From NCBI GenBank assembly GCA_001797335.1, contig MGPE01000011.1, positions 13,154 to 77,153 on the forward strand: 64,000 nt of DNA, given 5' to 3'. The notes under the pieces were generated by a model, which was given only the letters and a program-made list of their open reading frames with translations, did no database searches and had not been told where the DNA came from. The translations under genes were made by a program, and so were the position numbers. Positions 1 to 9,496 of the stretch are shown here, piece after piece. The DNA is from Deltaproteobacteria bacterium GWA2_38_16 (lineage in GTDB: Bacteria; Bdellovibrionota; JACOXK01; 2-02-FULL-40-11). Every line of letters begins with the position of its first letter. The stretch's first letter is position 1.

Positions 1-1
1 T

Positions 2-2245
2 GTTATTAAAGCCATTAAAGAAACGTTACATGCTATTACCCAAAAAGATCCCCGCCTAACGCTCACCTACTCTAAGGATGATTCCATTTATATTAAGACC
101 AGCCGATCGATTCTCATGTCTAACCTCTGGCAGGGATCTGTCTTGACCTTTATTGTGGTTCTTATTTTTTTAAGAAATCTCATCGCAACGTTAATTATTT
201 CAATTGCTATTCCAATTTCAGTCATTGGAACCTTTGCGCTCATGGAATTTTTTGGTGTCAGTCAAAATGTTTTTTCTCTGGCCGGATTTACCCTTGCAGC
301 CGGCATGGTGGTCGATGGCGCTATCGTGATCTTAGAAAATATTTATCGACATTGTCAGGAAGAAGGAAAATCTCCCTGGAGAGCAGCGGTGGAAGGAACC
401 GAAGAAATTGCGTTGGGCGTAGTGTCATCTGTCGTCACTACGATGGCTATTTTTATTCCTGTCGTGCTTTGCATTAAAGGTATTTTTGGAATTTTATTTA
501 AAGATATTGCTTTTACCTTTACTATTGCCTTAGCTTTGTCTTTAATTGTCGGTTTTTCTCTTATTCCTTGTGCCTGTGTTCTTTTTTTAAAACGAGAAGG
601 TGGAGTTAAAACTCTTTCTTTTTTAACTCATCCCTTTCTCACTAAACCCGCCCTTTGGGTACAACACTTTTTTTTAAATACGCTATCTCATCTCATCGAC
701 CATCCTAAAAAAGCTTTTTTCTCTATCACCTTTATTTATGGCATTTCTTTTGGATCTATAGCGCTGCTACCAGGATTGGATTTAGTTCCCTTAGGAGAAT
801 TTAAAAATTTTTTAATTCAACTTAAAGGTCCCAAAGGATTTCCCATCGATAAAATGGATCAAAAAACAATGATACTGGAAGAAAAATTATATCAACGCCC
901 AGAAATTAAAACCTTAGCCTCCGAGATTGGTCCTCAGACCTCATATCTCTTTGCCACATTAGCTCAGGGGGAAACCTCGTTACCCAAAGCTGATCAGTAT
1001 TTAAATACTCTCAGAAAAGAATTAAAACCGCCCGATATCGATACAAAAATTATAGAATTCCAAAAACTTGATACTACCGAAGGATATGGAAAGCCTCTTT
1101 CTCTCATTGTTCGGCACTCTGATCCACAGATTCGAAAATCTATTCTTCTTCAACTCACAGAGCAGTTTAAAAAAATTCCAGACCTCATTTATATTTCAAC
1201 GAGCGAAGAAAAAAATGAACCCGAAATTCATGTATCCCTAGACCATCAAAGATTAAAAGACCAGGGTCTAACTCCCAAAGAAATTTCCGCTTCTATTTAT
1301 GCCCATATGAAAGGATTAAAAGGAGGCGCGCTGGTTCAATCTGAAAAAAATGATATTCCTATTCGCATCATTGAAAAAGAAGAAAAAGAAAAAACGCTAG
1401 AAGACCTAAAGCATTTACCTTTTGTTTCCAAAACCTCTCCTTCTAAAATTATTCCTCTAGAAACATTTTCAGCTTTAAGTCTTTCAGAAGGAGAAACCAT
1501 TGTTGAGCATACCAATAGTCTTCCCTCTTCTACTCTTTCTTCCTATTTAAAAACCGATCGACGTTCTTTAGAGCACATTGTCTCTGATATCCATTCTGTC
1601 ATTAATCAACATCCCACCTGGAAAGATTCTATTTTAATTGAAAGCTCGCTTAAAGTATTTAAAGATACATTCTCAGATCTTTTTATTGCGCTCATTATTG
1701 CCATTCTTTTGGTCTATATGATTTTAGCCGCCCAATTTGAATCCTTTTCACAGCCCTTTATCTTAATGCTTACATTTCCTTTAGCCGCTGTGGGGGTTTT
1801 GATCGGAGTTAAACTCTGGGGATTGTATTTAAACGTCATTGTGATGGTGGGGATTATTTTACTGGTCGGGATTACGTGCGATTCTGGGATGCTTCTTATT
1901 GAATACACCAATATTTTAAGACGCCGGGGAATGGATCGAAAAGAAGCTATTTTAACCGCTCTAAAACATCGCATGCGTCCCATTTTTATTACGGTATTAA
2001 CCGATGTTTTTGGTACCGCTCCTATGGCTTTTAGCAGGGGCGCTGGGGCAGAGATGTATCAAGGATTTGGAGTTGTCACCATGTTTGGCCTAACAGCAGC
2101 CACGGCTCTTACCCTCATTGCCACCCCTATTTTATATATCTTAATTGAAGATGTTAGCGATACGATCCAGCTTAAATGGCTTTGGATGAAAACATTATGG
2201 ATCCCCGATCAGATCGGGGATGACAAAAAGGAGCAAACGTTATGA
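2..2245 (+). CDS. RND-family efflux permease, 5' end outside window
   Basis: The reading frame is open from the first bases, so this is the C-terminal ~747 residues of a larger (about 1000-residue) inner-membrane RND permease. The visible part starts just before TM2. It carries the TM4 motif GMVVDGAIVILENI with the acidic residue typical of heavy-metal/multidrug RND pumps, a periplasmic porter loop, and a second membrane block ending near ITCDSGMLLIEYTNILRRRG. Its stop overlaps the start of the PII-like gene (ATGA), which points to translational coupling. The last ~16 residues (LWIPDQIGDD...) are encoded by a dispersed palindromic repeat rather than by conserved RND sequence. Substrate cannot be told from sequence. 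The family call is firm. Confidence 0.93.
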   Translation, partial: VIKAIKETLHAITQKDPRLTLTYSKDDSIYIKTSRSILMSNLWQGSVLTFIVVLIFLRNLIATLIISIAIPISVIGTFALMEFFGVSQNVFSLAGFTLAAGMVVDGAIVILENIYRHCQEEGKSPWRAAVEGTEEIALGVVSSVVTTMAIFIPVVLCIKGIFGILFKDIAFTFTIALALSLIVGFSLIPCACVLFLKREGGVKTLSFLTHPFLTKPALWVQHFFLNTLSHLIDHPKKAFFSITFIYGISFGSIALLPGLDLVPLGEFKNFLIQLKGPKGFPIDKMDQKTMILEEKLYQRPEIKTLASEIGPQTSYLFATLAQGETSLPKADQYLNTLRKELKPPDIDTKIIEFQKLDTTEGYGKPLSLIVRHSDPQIRKSILLQLTEQFKKIPDLIYISTSEEKNEPEIHVSLDHQRLKDQGLTPKEISASIYAHMKGLKGGALVQSEKNDIPIRIIEKEEKEKTLEDLKHLPFVSKTSPSKIIPLETFSALSLSEGETIVEHTNSLPSSTLSSYLKTDRRSLEHIVSDIHSVINQHPTWKDSILIESSLKVFKDTFSDLFIALIIAILLVYMILAAQFESFSQPFILMLTFPLAAVGVLIGVKLWGLYLNVIVMVGIILLVGITCDSGMLLIEYTNILRRRGMDRKEAILTALKHRMRPIFITVLTDVFGTAPMAFSRGAGAEMYQGFGVVTMFGLTAATALTLIATPILYILIEDVSDTIQLKWLWMKTLWIPDQIGDDKKEQTL
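2201..2221 (+). repeat. Palindromic repeat half-unit inside RND 3' end
   Basis: Perfect 10-bp inverted repeat ATCCCCGATC / GATCGGGGAT around a single A, followed by GAC. Read on the minus strand it gives GTCATCCCCGATC..., the same GTCATYC...GRATCY anatomy as the copies at 35203 and 63837. It is translated as WIPDQIGDD and forms most of the C-terminal tail of the RND permease. Confidence 0.85.
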
Positions 2246-2535
2246 TGAAAGCATTTCTCATTATTTGCGACCAAGAACTTCAACCCGAAATGGATTTTTT
2301 ATTGCGTGCTAATAAAATTGAGCAGTTTTCTCTTTTTACCCACGTTCAAGGAAAAGGAGAATCTGGACTTAAAACTGGAGATTCCATTGGCCCTGGCTTA
2401 AACCATGCTTATTGGATTGTGGTGAAAGAAAGCCTGGCCACACCATTTTTAAAAGAACTTAAAGAGTTTAAACACAAAAAATTAAAAAATAAGGGCATTC
2501 AAGTGTTTATCTTGCCCGTTGAGGAATCGTTTTAA
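2242..2535 (+). CDS. Small PII-like transporter-associated protein
   Basis: A 97-residue cytoplasmic protein with no signal peptide and a ferredoxin-like pattern (MKAFLIICDQ strand, a loop with HVQGKGESGLKTGD, then a C-terminal IQVFILPVEE strand). It resembles the small PII-like proteins encoded beside RND transporters (the PG0541-type transporter-associated family). It overlaps both neighbours (ATGA with the upstream permease, TAATG with the downstream one), so it is made together with two RND permeases. Inference: a trimeric sensor or regulator of the pump. Ligand unknown. Confidence 0.7.
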   Translation: MMKAFLIICDQELQPEMDFLLRANKIEQFSLFTHVQGKGESGLKTGDSIGPGLNHAYWIVVKESLATPFLKELKEFKHKKLKNKGIQVFILPVEESF

Positions 2536-5500
2536 TGAAATTTATTTCATTTTGTGTCAACCGCCCCATTGCAACGATGATGATGCTTTCTATTCTTATC
2601 TTTTTTGGGCTTATCAGTTTATGGAGAATTCCCGTTGATTTATTTCCGAATGTTAGCCATCCCCAACTTTCCATCGTTACCAAATTTGAAAATGCATCGA
2701 GCGAAGAAATTGAAAAAAATATTACCAAACCTTTAGAAGAAGAACTCTCGTTTTTAAAAAACCTTGAATATATTCGCTCGCTCTCCCAAGAGGGAGAATC
2801 TCGTATTGAGCTTATGTTTCGATGGGGAACGCACATGGATTTTGCAGCTTTAGAAACCCGTGAAAAAATTGATTTGGTCAAATCCCGCCTTCCTGAGGAT
2901 GCCAACGATCCCATTCTAGAGCGCTATAATCCCAATGCTCAGGCCATTCTCATGATTCATGCAGCAGGAGAAACTCAATCTCAAACCGAAAATTTAAGAG
3001 AAATTTGTCATGCTCAAGTAAAGCCTATTTTAGAAAGAATTTTAGGCATTGCACAAGTTAAAATTTTTGGAGGAGAAGAAAAAGAAATTGAAGTGGCATT
3101 AAATCCTCATCACTTAAAATCTTATGGTCTCTCTTCTGAAGAGGTTATTCATGCCTTAAAAACATCAAACATAAGCTCTCGAGGAGGCACTTTACGAGAA
3201 GGCAACATTGATCTTCTCATTAAAACCTCTTCCAAGCTTACCTCCACAGAAGACATTTTAAATACTGTGGTCGGTGAAAAAAATAAAAAACTCATCTACT
3301 TAAAAAATTTAGGAACGGCTCAGGTTATTTCAAAAATTAAAAAAGACCATGCGTTTTTAAATGGGGAACCTTCCGTTACATTGGCCCTGTATAAAGAACC
3401 CTCTGGCAATACCCTATCTATTTCTAAAAAATTTCTGAAATTAAAATCTACTCTTGAAAAAGAATCTCACCTAAAACTTAAAGTCACCTATGACCAAGCT
3501 GATATTATCAAAGATTCTCTTTCCATGGTTAAAAGCAATGCCCTTCAAGGAGCGCTGCTCACGATTTTAATCTTATTTATATTCTTAAAAAATTTTTCAA
3601 CAACCTTTATTGTCGCTATTTCCATCCCTTTTTCCGTTATTTGTTCTTTTTTTCTTCTCTATACCAATGGGGTTACGCTCAACATCTTTTCTTTGGCTGG
3701 TATTGCTCTAGCTCTGGGGATGGTGGTAGATGCATCGATTGTCATCTTAGAAAATATTTTTGAACATCTCTCCCAAGATATTAAACCCAAAACTGCTGCC
3801 ATCAATGCAACGATTGAAGTGGGAGGAGCCGTCATTGCCTCCACCCTCACCACGCTGGCGGTGTTTGTTCCCATTCTCTTTGTCAAAGGCCCCTTAGGAA
3901 TTATTTTTAAAGATTTATCCCTTTCAATTATTTATGGGCTCATCTTTTCTATGATTATTTCTTTTTCTTTTATCCCCATGATTGCAGCCTTGATTTTAAA
4001 GCCTCCTTCAAAAGAAAAATTAGAAGATAGAATTGATCGGTGGAAAAATATTGTTTTACAAGGGCTTTCTATTTTAAACCAAGTCTATCATCTAGGAACC
4101 AAAATTGCCAAAATGTACGAAGATCTACTTCGACGGTTTACACTCACCCCCAAAGAACTGTACAAAAAAGCCCTAGAACAAACCCATATGGGAGAAAAAA
4201 CCATTGAAATTATTCAAACCACCGTTGAAAAACAATTTGAACGAACCTTAAAAGAAGCCATTCAAAGCTGGAAATCAAGAGTGAGCGTGATTGCCGTTGT
4301 TTTTATCCTCTTTTTTGTCTCACTTCTTTTTATTCCAAAAACAGAATTTCTCCCAGAAGCCCTGCAAAATCACTATGAACTCAATGTCCATTATCCTCCG
4401 GGAACTTCTCTACTAGCCACTCAAGAAGGATGTAAAGCAATCGACACCTATTTAAGAACACTCCCTAATATTTCACAAACCCATTTAAAAATTGTGGCCG
4501 CCCAAGGAACGTTTTTAATTTATTTTGTAAAACCCAAAAAAGCCCTAAAAACATTAAGTGACATGAGACACCATTTAAGGAAAATTCCAGACATTCACTT
4601 TTCTGTATCGGCTTTAAGCCCCTTAAATGCCATTACCTCAGGGCTTGAAACCAGAAGTTTAGATTTTAAAATGAAAGGCCCAGACATCGCTATTTTAAAA
4701 GCTAAAAGTAAGCTTTTTTCTGAGGAAATAAAAAAAATAGAAGGCGTCACAGCGGTTGCCATTTCCCATGAATCTTCTGCACCTGAAATGAAAGTAATCA
4801 TTGACCAAGATAAAGCCGCCGATATGGCCTTAACTTCTCAAATCATTGCAAGAAGCCTTAAAGATCAACTCTATGGCATTGAAGCCACAACGCTGAGCCA
4901 AGAAGGTAAAAAAGATATATCGGTAGTGGTGAGAAGTAAAACCGGTGCACTCGACACCCTTCAAAAATTAAAAGACCTCATGATCCCTTCTCCATTAAAT
5001 ATTCATGTTCCTCTTTCAAGTATTGCCACCTTTGAAGAAGTCTTCTCTCCCTCTATGCTTCCTCGAGAAGAAAAAGAAAGAACGCTCACCCTTCTCACCT
5101 CTATTGATTCTTCTACAGCACCAGACACAGTCATCCAGCACCTTCCCAACATCAAATTACCCTCTGATTATAGTTTTACAATTGGCCCTCAAATAAAACT
5201 TTTTAAGAAATCATTTTCGGACTTAAAAATTGCAATCATCGTAGCCATTATCTTGATCTACATGGTCATGGCTGCTCAATTTGAATCCCTTCTTCACCCC
5301 TTCACCATTTTATTTTCTGTCCCTCTTTCTCTCATTGGAGTTACGGCATCTTTAGTTCTTTTCCGAGAATATTTAAGTATTTCAGCTTATATTGGAATTA
5401 TTATTTTAGCGGGGATTGCCGTGAATAACGCCATTGTTCTTATTGACTACATCAATATTTTAAGACGCCGCGGAATTGACCGGGAAGAAGCCATTCTCCA

Positions 5501-5771
5501 GGCTGGGAAAAGAAGACTTCGCCCCATTCTCATGACCTCACTCACCACTATTTTTGGAATGATTCCCATGGCACTGGGGATTGGTTCTGGAGCAGAGCTC
5601 TATCAACCCTTGGCCATTGTGATGGTAGGAGGGATGATTAGCTCTACCCTTCTTACACTTCTTTTTATCCCCACAATTTATTGCTTTTTCGATGATCTTG
5701 GCGATATACTGGGTTTTGGATTATTAAAACTTCAAGTCTTATGGCAAAAAAAATCTTCATCGCCGTTATAA
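2535..5771 (+). CDS. RND-family efflux permease, complete
   Basis: 1078 residues, the usual RND length. TM1 is at residues ~10-30 (MMMLSILIFFGLISLW). The TM4 motif is GMVVDASIVILENI, and the C-terminal block GIAVNNAIVLIDYINILRRRG mirrors it. Two periplasmic porter loops lie between. The region between TM6 and the second half (about residues 495-590) is longer than in AcrB/CzcA and contains predicted amphipathic helices. The asymmetry of D in TM4 and NN in TM10 is normal for the family. It is the third gene of a pump operon and starts in the TAATG overlap with the PII-like gene. Two different permeases in one operon suggest a heteromeric pump or two pumps sharing an adaptor encoded upstream of the window. 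Confidence 0.93.
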   Translation: MKFISFCVNRPIATMMMLSILIFFGLISLWRIPVDLFPNVSHPQLSIVTKFENASSEEIEKNITKPLEEELSFLKNLEYIRSLSQEGESRIELMFRWGTHMDFAALETREKIDLVKSRLPEDANDPILERYNPNAQAILMIHAAGETQSQTENLREICHAQVKPILERILGIAQVKIFGGEEKEIEVALNPHHLKSYGLSSEEVIHALKTSNISSRGGTLREGNIDLLIKTSSKLTSTEDILNTVVGEKNKKLIYLKNLGTAQVISKIKKDHAFLNGEPSVTLALYKEPSGNTLSISKKFLKLKSTLEKESHLKLKVTYDQADIIKDSLSMVKSNALQGALLTILILFIFLKNFSTTFIVAISIPFSVICSFFLLYTNGVTLNIFSLAGIALALGMVVDASIVILENIFEHLSQDIKPKTAAINATIEVGGAVIASTLTTLAVFVPILFVKGPLGIIFKDLSLSIIYGLIFSMIISFSFIPMIAALILKPPSKEKLEDRIDRWKNIVLQGLSILNQVYHLGTKIAKMYEDLLRRFTLTPKELYKKALEQTHMGEKTIEIIQTTVEKQFERTLKEAIQSWKSRVSVIAVVFILFFVSLLFIPKTEFLPEALQNHYELNVHYPPGTSLLATQEGCKAIDTYLRTLPNISQTHLKIVAAQGTFLIYFVKPKKALKTLSDMRHHLRKIPDIHFSVSALSPLNAITSGLETRSLDFKMKGPDIAILKAKSKLFSEEIKKIEGVTAVAISHESSAPEMKVIIDQDKAADMALTSQIIARSLKDQLYGIEATTLSQEGKKDISVVVRSKTGALDTLQKLKDLMIPSPLNIHVPLSSIATFEEVFSPSMLPREEKERTLTLLTSIDSSTAPDTVIQHLPNIKLPSDYSFTIGPQIKLFKKSFSDLKIAIIVAIILIYMVMAAQFESLLHPFTILFSVPLSLIGVTASLVLFREYLSISAYIGIIILAGIAVNNAIVLIDYINILRRRGIDREEAILQAGKRRLRPILMTSLTTIFGMIPMALGIGSGAELYQPLAIVMVGGMISSTLLTLLFIPTIYCFFDDLGDILGFGLLKLQVLWQKKSSSPL

Positions 5772-6154
5772 GCCTTCTTCTCTTCTCACATTGCTCTTCT
5801 ATTAAAGTAGGGAAAGTAGAAAAAGAGAAGGCCTTATCGGGAACCTCCTCCCCAAGTTATGAAGAGCTGTGGCAAGCCGCCTATCAAGTTTCTTTAAAGT
5901 ATCCTCTACGTGACTTCTCCAAAGAAGAGGGAGCCATAGAATCCGATTGGATCACAGAAGGAGAATTTACGCGATATCGGTTTTTTATTTCCATTGATTC
6001 AGAATCCACTCCCATAGGATTTGATATTGATGTTCAAAGTCAAAGACGAAAAACATCCACCTTCCGATGGCAATGGGTGGAGCCCTCGTTAGATAAATCT
6101 GAAAATCTTAAAAACTCCATTCATGAGCATCTCAAAAAAATTAGAGCTACCTAA
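5741..6154 (+). CDS. Small secreted protein, possible lipoprotein
   Basis: 137 residues. The N-terminus (MAKKIFIAVISLLLFSHC) is a signal peptide ending at a cysteine, but the lipobox is atypical because His is at -1, so lipidation is uncertain. The mature part is mixed alpha/beta with a FTRYRFFISIDSES...FDIDVQSQRR stretch. It has no family I recognise. It begins 31 bases inside the RND gene without a clear Shine-Dalgarno and overlaps the next gene by 32 bases, so it belongs to the same transcript. A periplasmic accessory of the pump is possible but unproven. Confidence 0.7.
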   Translation: MAKKIFIAVISLLLFSHCSSIKVGKVEKEKALSGTSSPSYEELWQAAYQVSLKYPLRDFSKEEGAIESDWITEGEFTRYRFFISIDSESTPIGFDIDVQSQRRKTSTFRWQWVEPSLDKSENLKNSIHEHLKKIRAT

Positions 6155-6665
6155 ACTTATTTCTTTTTATGGGGCACTGTCTCTTATTGCCCTGCTTTGG
6201 ATAAAATTTGCACACTTTGACATTGCTTTTTTTGGGTGGAAAGGATTACCAGAGTCCTACCTCATTGCCTTTTCCCTATTTGCATTATCACAAGGAGCAA
6301 GTCATAAAACCAGCTGGGCTGAACAATTAGAAAAACTTTTCGCCTCGCTTCTTACTCCGCTTCCTTTGTCACTCATCTTTGGAATTTCTCTTTTCAGTAG
6401 TATTGGAGAAGAGCTTCTTTTCCGAGGGGCCATTCAAAATCAATTTGGACTTGTCGCTGCCAGTATTCTTTTTGGACTCGTTCATTTTCCGATGACAAAA
6501 CTCATGATTCCTTGGACAGTGATGGCTATGTTTATGGGATTCGTACTGGGAGGACTCTATATTTACTCTGGCAACCTCCTAGCCCCCATCATGCTTCACT
6601 TCCTGATTAATTTTTTAAACCTCTGGGCCCTCGATCAAAAATATGGGCAAAAATCTGACCTGTAA
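6123..6665 (+). CDS. CPBP-family intramembrane metalloprotease
   Basis: 180 residues with about six membrane segments. It shows the three CPBP/Abi motifs: EELLFRGAIQNQF (Glu-Glu...Arg), FGLVHFP with the metal-binding His, and a C-terminal HFLINFLNLW. The family covers Rce1-like CAAX proteases and bacteriocin-immunity proteins; the substrate cannot be predicted. The start overlaps the upstream lipoprotein gene, and the real start could be slightly downstream. It is the last gene of the RND operon by spacing. Confidence 0.85.
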   Translation: MSISKKLELPKLISFYGALSLIALLWIKFAHFDIAFFGWKGLPESYLIAFSLFALSQGASHKTSWAEQLEKLFASLLTPLPLSLIFGISLFSSIGEELLFRGAIQNQFGLVAASILFGLVHFPMTKLMIPWTVMAMFMGFVLGGLYIYSGNLLAPIMLHFLINFLNLWALDQKYGQKSDL

Positions 6666-6727
6666 ATACAAAAATACATTGCTTATCAAAGCAGCTTAAG
6701 TTAAATAAGATTTTAGGAGGTATCGTT

Positions 6728-7105
6728 ATGAAAACTTTAGTTTTCTCAATCTTATTTGGTCTTATATCTATGGTTGGATTGGCTGGGCATGATCCCAATA
6801 TTACCGTTACCGTCGATGGAAAAACCTATGCCTGTTCTGAATCGGGCACTCCGATCCCTTCCCCTACGAATTGCTCTGAGGCCACGGCTGTGTTTAAAAA
6901 CAAAATAAATACCTGTTTTAAGAATCGCCCTTATTCTGATAAAGCAGATTTTTGTCTCTCAGCAGAATGGCCTAAATTTAAATCTACTGCTAATGATAAG
7001 CAGTGCATTTATTTTGCATCGGAAACTTGTTTCAGTATGTGCGCAGAAAATTATAACTATTCCGACAAAGCAGACCATTGCAATAAGCTGTGCAACCTGG
7101 ATTAG
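6728..7105 (+). CDS. Small secreted cysteine-rich protein with internal repeat
   Basis: 125 residues. A signal peptide covers residues 1-19 (cleavage near GLA-GHD). The mature protein has nine cysteines and two copies of a motif, NRPYSDKADFC and NYNYSDKADHC, about 45 residues apart, so it looks like a duplicated disulfide-rich unit. The start is fixed by a strong Shine-Dalgarno (TTTTAGGAGG) seven bases before ATG. The stop is immediately followed by the tocopherol-cyclase-like gene with no gap. I recognise no family. Confidence 0.75.
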   Translation: MKTLVFSILFGLISMVGLAGHDPNITVTVDGKTYACSESGTPIPSPTNCSEATAVFKNKINTCFKNRPYSDKADFCLSAEWPKFKSTANDKQCIYFASETCFSMCAENYNYSDKADHCNKLCNLD

Positions 7106-8197
7106 TTGATTGTAAAAAGAAGACAGTTGGCAGTTCTTCTTCTATGGGGGCTTTTTTTTTCTACCTCCCAGCCTCTCTATGGTTTTTTCTATCATTTTTC
7201 AGAGGATCCCAACAATGCGTATCAATGGAATAGACAAAACCTGGATAATGGAAAAATCGACACCGGGGATTGGTATGAGTGGTGGTTTTATAAAGTTAAT
7301 GATCCCAAAACAGGAGATGCTTTCTTCTTTTGCTATGGGGTTGTAAATCCCTGGGACAAAGATGGAACCTCTGCCCATTCTCGTGCATTTGTAACTTTTG
7401 GTGATTTTAAAAAAAAAATAATCTTATCCTCCACACATCCCATCTCTCAATTTAACGCAAGCTATGACTCCGCATTTATTCAAGTAGGCAATCATACGTC
7501 CGACGGAAACCATCTTGAAGCCCAATTTAATGACCAAGGGCACACCGTCCAATGGAATTTAGAGATTCAAAAGAAAATAAGTTGGAATGCCATGGGATGG
7601 GGGATGGACCATCCCTCTCTTTTTAATATCTATTGGTATCCAGCACAAATGGATGCAGACATCTCGGGGACCTTAATTATTGATGGAAAAGAATATTTTT
7701 TTGAAAAAGCAGATGGCTATCAAGACCGAAACTGGGGAAGAACGTTTCCAAAATGGTGGTTTTGGATATCTGCAAATTCATTTCTAGAAAATCCCCAAAG
7801 TTCATTTGTAGGAGGTGGAGGAGATGCTCAAATTTCATATGGAGTACCCGTTCCCACAGCCATTCTCTTGGCCTTACATCACGAAGGTGAACTCTATGAA
7901 TTTCGTTCGTCTGAACCACACTATTTTTTTGAATGGAAAATAAATTTAGGTCACTGGGAACTCACCGCAACCAACTTAGATTACCGTCTAAAAGTATTGG
8001 CATCTGCCGATAGTAGCCAATTCATGGACATACAGTTTCCCACCCCTACCGGCGAAATATTTCATGATTATGAAACCCTGAACGGCCAACTTCATATTGA
8101 GCTCTATAAGAATAAATCCTGGCTTGGTTGGGAAAAAATAGTAGATTTATCAACGAAAAACACAGCCGGCCTTGAATATGGCCAAGATCACCCTTAA
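7106..8197 (+). CDS. Secreted tocopherol-cyclase-like family protein
   Basis: 363 residues. TTG is the likely start, directly after the upstream stop, and it supplies a KRR n-region followed by a signal peptide (AVLLLWGLFFSTSQPLYG). The body matches the lipocalin-like tocopherol cyclase family: an early DTGDWYEWWFYK motif and the diagnostic DRNWGRTFPKWWFW block at about residues 208-221 (plant and cyanobacterial VTE1 have NWG.xFP.xWFW). Plant VTE1 closes the chromanol ring of tocopherol. A secreted bacterial member is more likely a lipid- or hydrophobic-ligand-binding or -modifying protein. Its stop overlaps the stop of the convergent rsmB by three bases. Confidence 0.7.
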   Translation: MIVKRRQLAVLLLWGLFFSTSQPLYGFFYHFSEDPNNAYQWNRQNLDNGKIDTGDWYEWWFYKVNDPKTGDAFFFCYGVVNPWDKDGTSAHSRAFVTFGDFKKKIILSSTHPISQFNASYDSAFIQVGNHTSDGNHLEAQFNDQGHTVQWNLEIQKKISWNAMGWGMDHPSLFNIYWYPAQMDADISGTLIIDGKEYFFEKADGYQDRNWGRTFPKWWFWISANSFLENPQSSFVGGGGDAQISYGVPVPTAILLALHHEGELYEFRSSEPHYFFEWKINLGHWELTATNLDYRLKVLASADSSQFMDIQFPTPTGEIFHDYETLNGQLHIELYKNKSWLGWEKIVDLSTKNTAGLEYGQDHP

Positions 8198-9492
8198 GAT
8201 TTAATAAGCACAGCCGCAAAAAAACCATCCGTACCATGAAGGTGGGGATAGAGTCTTAAATAAGAGTCTTTCATAGATATAGGCATAGGCAACACAATCC
8301 CCTGCTTTTGAAGAATAGCAGATGCAGGTTCTACATGAAATTCCGAATGTTTTTTTAAAAAAGAGGCAATAATTTCTTCATTTTCTTCTGGCAGTAAAGA
8401 ACACGTTGAATAAACAAATCGTCCGCCTGCTTTTACAAACATGGAATACTGAGACAAAATGGCACTTTGTTGCATCGTTAACTCTCGAATACGCGCATAG
8501 GTAAGCCTAAGCGTTACATCTGGATTTCGTCGAAGTGTCCCCATCCCTGAACACGGAGCATCTACGAGAACCACATCAAACATATTTTTTAACTGTCTAA
8601 TCCCTTTTAAAGATTTCCCTGATAAAAATCGAGTGCGGATATTGGAAACCCCGGCCCGAACGGTTCTGGGTTTTAATTCCTTCAGTCGATATTCGGATGT
8701 ATCAGATGCATAAATCATCCCTTTATTATGCATGAGCGTTGCCAAATGAAGTGTTTTTCCCCCTCCACCGGCACAGGCATCCAATACTTTTTGCCCAGGT
8801 CTTACTTCAGTCAAATAAGAAATCAATTGGCTTCCCTCGTCTTGCACTTCAAAAAGCCCTTTTTGAAATAATTGGCTTTTAAAAACATGGGTTTTATTCT
8901 TAAATAATAATCCCACTGGGCTAAAATGCGTTTCTTGTGTTTCCCAGCCCTCAGCCGTGCGAAATCGTTTTTTTAACTCAGCTCTTGTTATTTTAAGTGT
9001 ATTGGTTCGAACAAAAAGAGGTGCCGGCTCTTGCAAAGAGCGACAAAGCGATTCCATATCTGCCATAGAAAAAAAAGTTGCCCATTTTTGCAATACCCAC
9101 ATTGGAATCGAATATTGAAGAGAGAGCCTAGACAGAGGGTCTTTAGAAGAAAGAAAAAATTTTGCCTTTTCCAAAGCCTTTTTCACCTCTCTAATCTCTT
9201 GCGCTTCTAAGGGAAGCTGATGTTTCCCCTCTTTATCTTGATAGGCGAGATACAGATAGACCATCGTACGAATGGGATAATCGTTATCGCAAAAATTTTG
9301 GGCACATTCTAAAAAGGAGCGATGGCGAAGCATTCCATAAACCGTCTCCGCTACAAAAGCACGATCTTGATTTTTCAAGGTGTGGTGATGCCTAAAAAAC
9401 TGACTCATCAAGCGATCGGCTGGATGATACGAATCAAGAATGATTTCATAAAGCTCAGCCGATGCCTGAATGCAATAGTATTGAATACGCAT
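8194..9492 (-). CDS. rsmB: 16S rRNA m5C967 methyltransferase RsmB
   Basis: 432 residues from the chosen ATG. The frame is open 81 bases further up, but that would overlap the upstream gene. It has an N-terminal NusB-like helical domain (residues ~5-130), a PUA/RRM-like linker (FVRTNTLKI) and a C-terminal SAM methyltransferase domain with LDACAGGGGKTLHLA (SAM site), DAPCSGMGTLRRNPD (motif IV Cys-Pro context) and YSTCSLLPEENE (TCS cysteine). The two-cysteine arrangement is that of RNA m5C methyltransferases. First member of its end of the minus-strand group, five bases from the flavoprotein gene. Confidence 0.9.
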   Translation of the reverse strand: MRIQYYCIQASAELYEIILDSYHPADRLMSQFFRHHHTLKNQDRAFVAETVYGMLRHRSFLECAQNFCDNDYPIRTMVYLYLAYQDKEGKHQLPLEAQEIREVKKALEKAKFFLSSKDPLSRLSLQYSIPMWVLQKWATFFSMADMESLCRSLQEPAPLFVRTNTLKITRAELKKRFRTAEGWETQETHFSPVGLLFKNKTHVFKSQLFQKGLFEVQDEGSQLISYLTEVRPGQKVLDACAGGGGKTLHLATLMHNKGMIYASDTSEYRLKELKPRTVRAGVSNIRTRFLSGKSLKGIRQLKNMFDVVLVDAPCSGMGTLRRNPDVTLRLTYARIRELTMQQSAILSQYSMFVKAGGRFVYSTCSLLPEENEEIIASFLKKHSEFHVEPASAILQKQGIVLPMPISMKDSYLRLYPHLHGTDGFFAAVLIKS

Positions 9493-9496
9493 AATT

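Noticed and set aside
6665-6727. Promoter before the cysteine-rich secreted protein (TTGCTT near 6679)
   Set aside because: No acceptable -10 at the right spacing, so I left it out.
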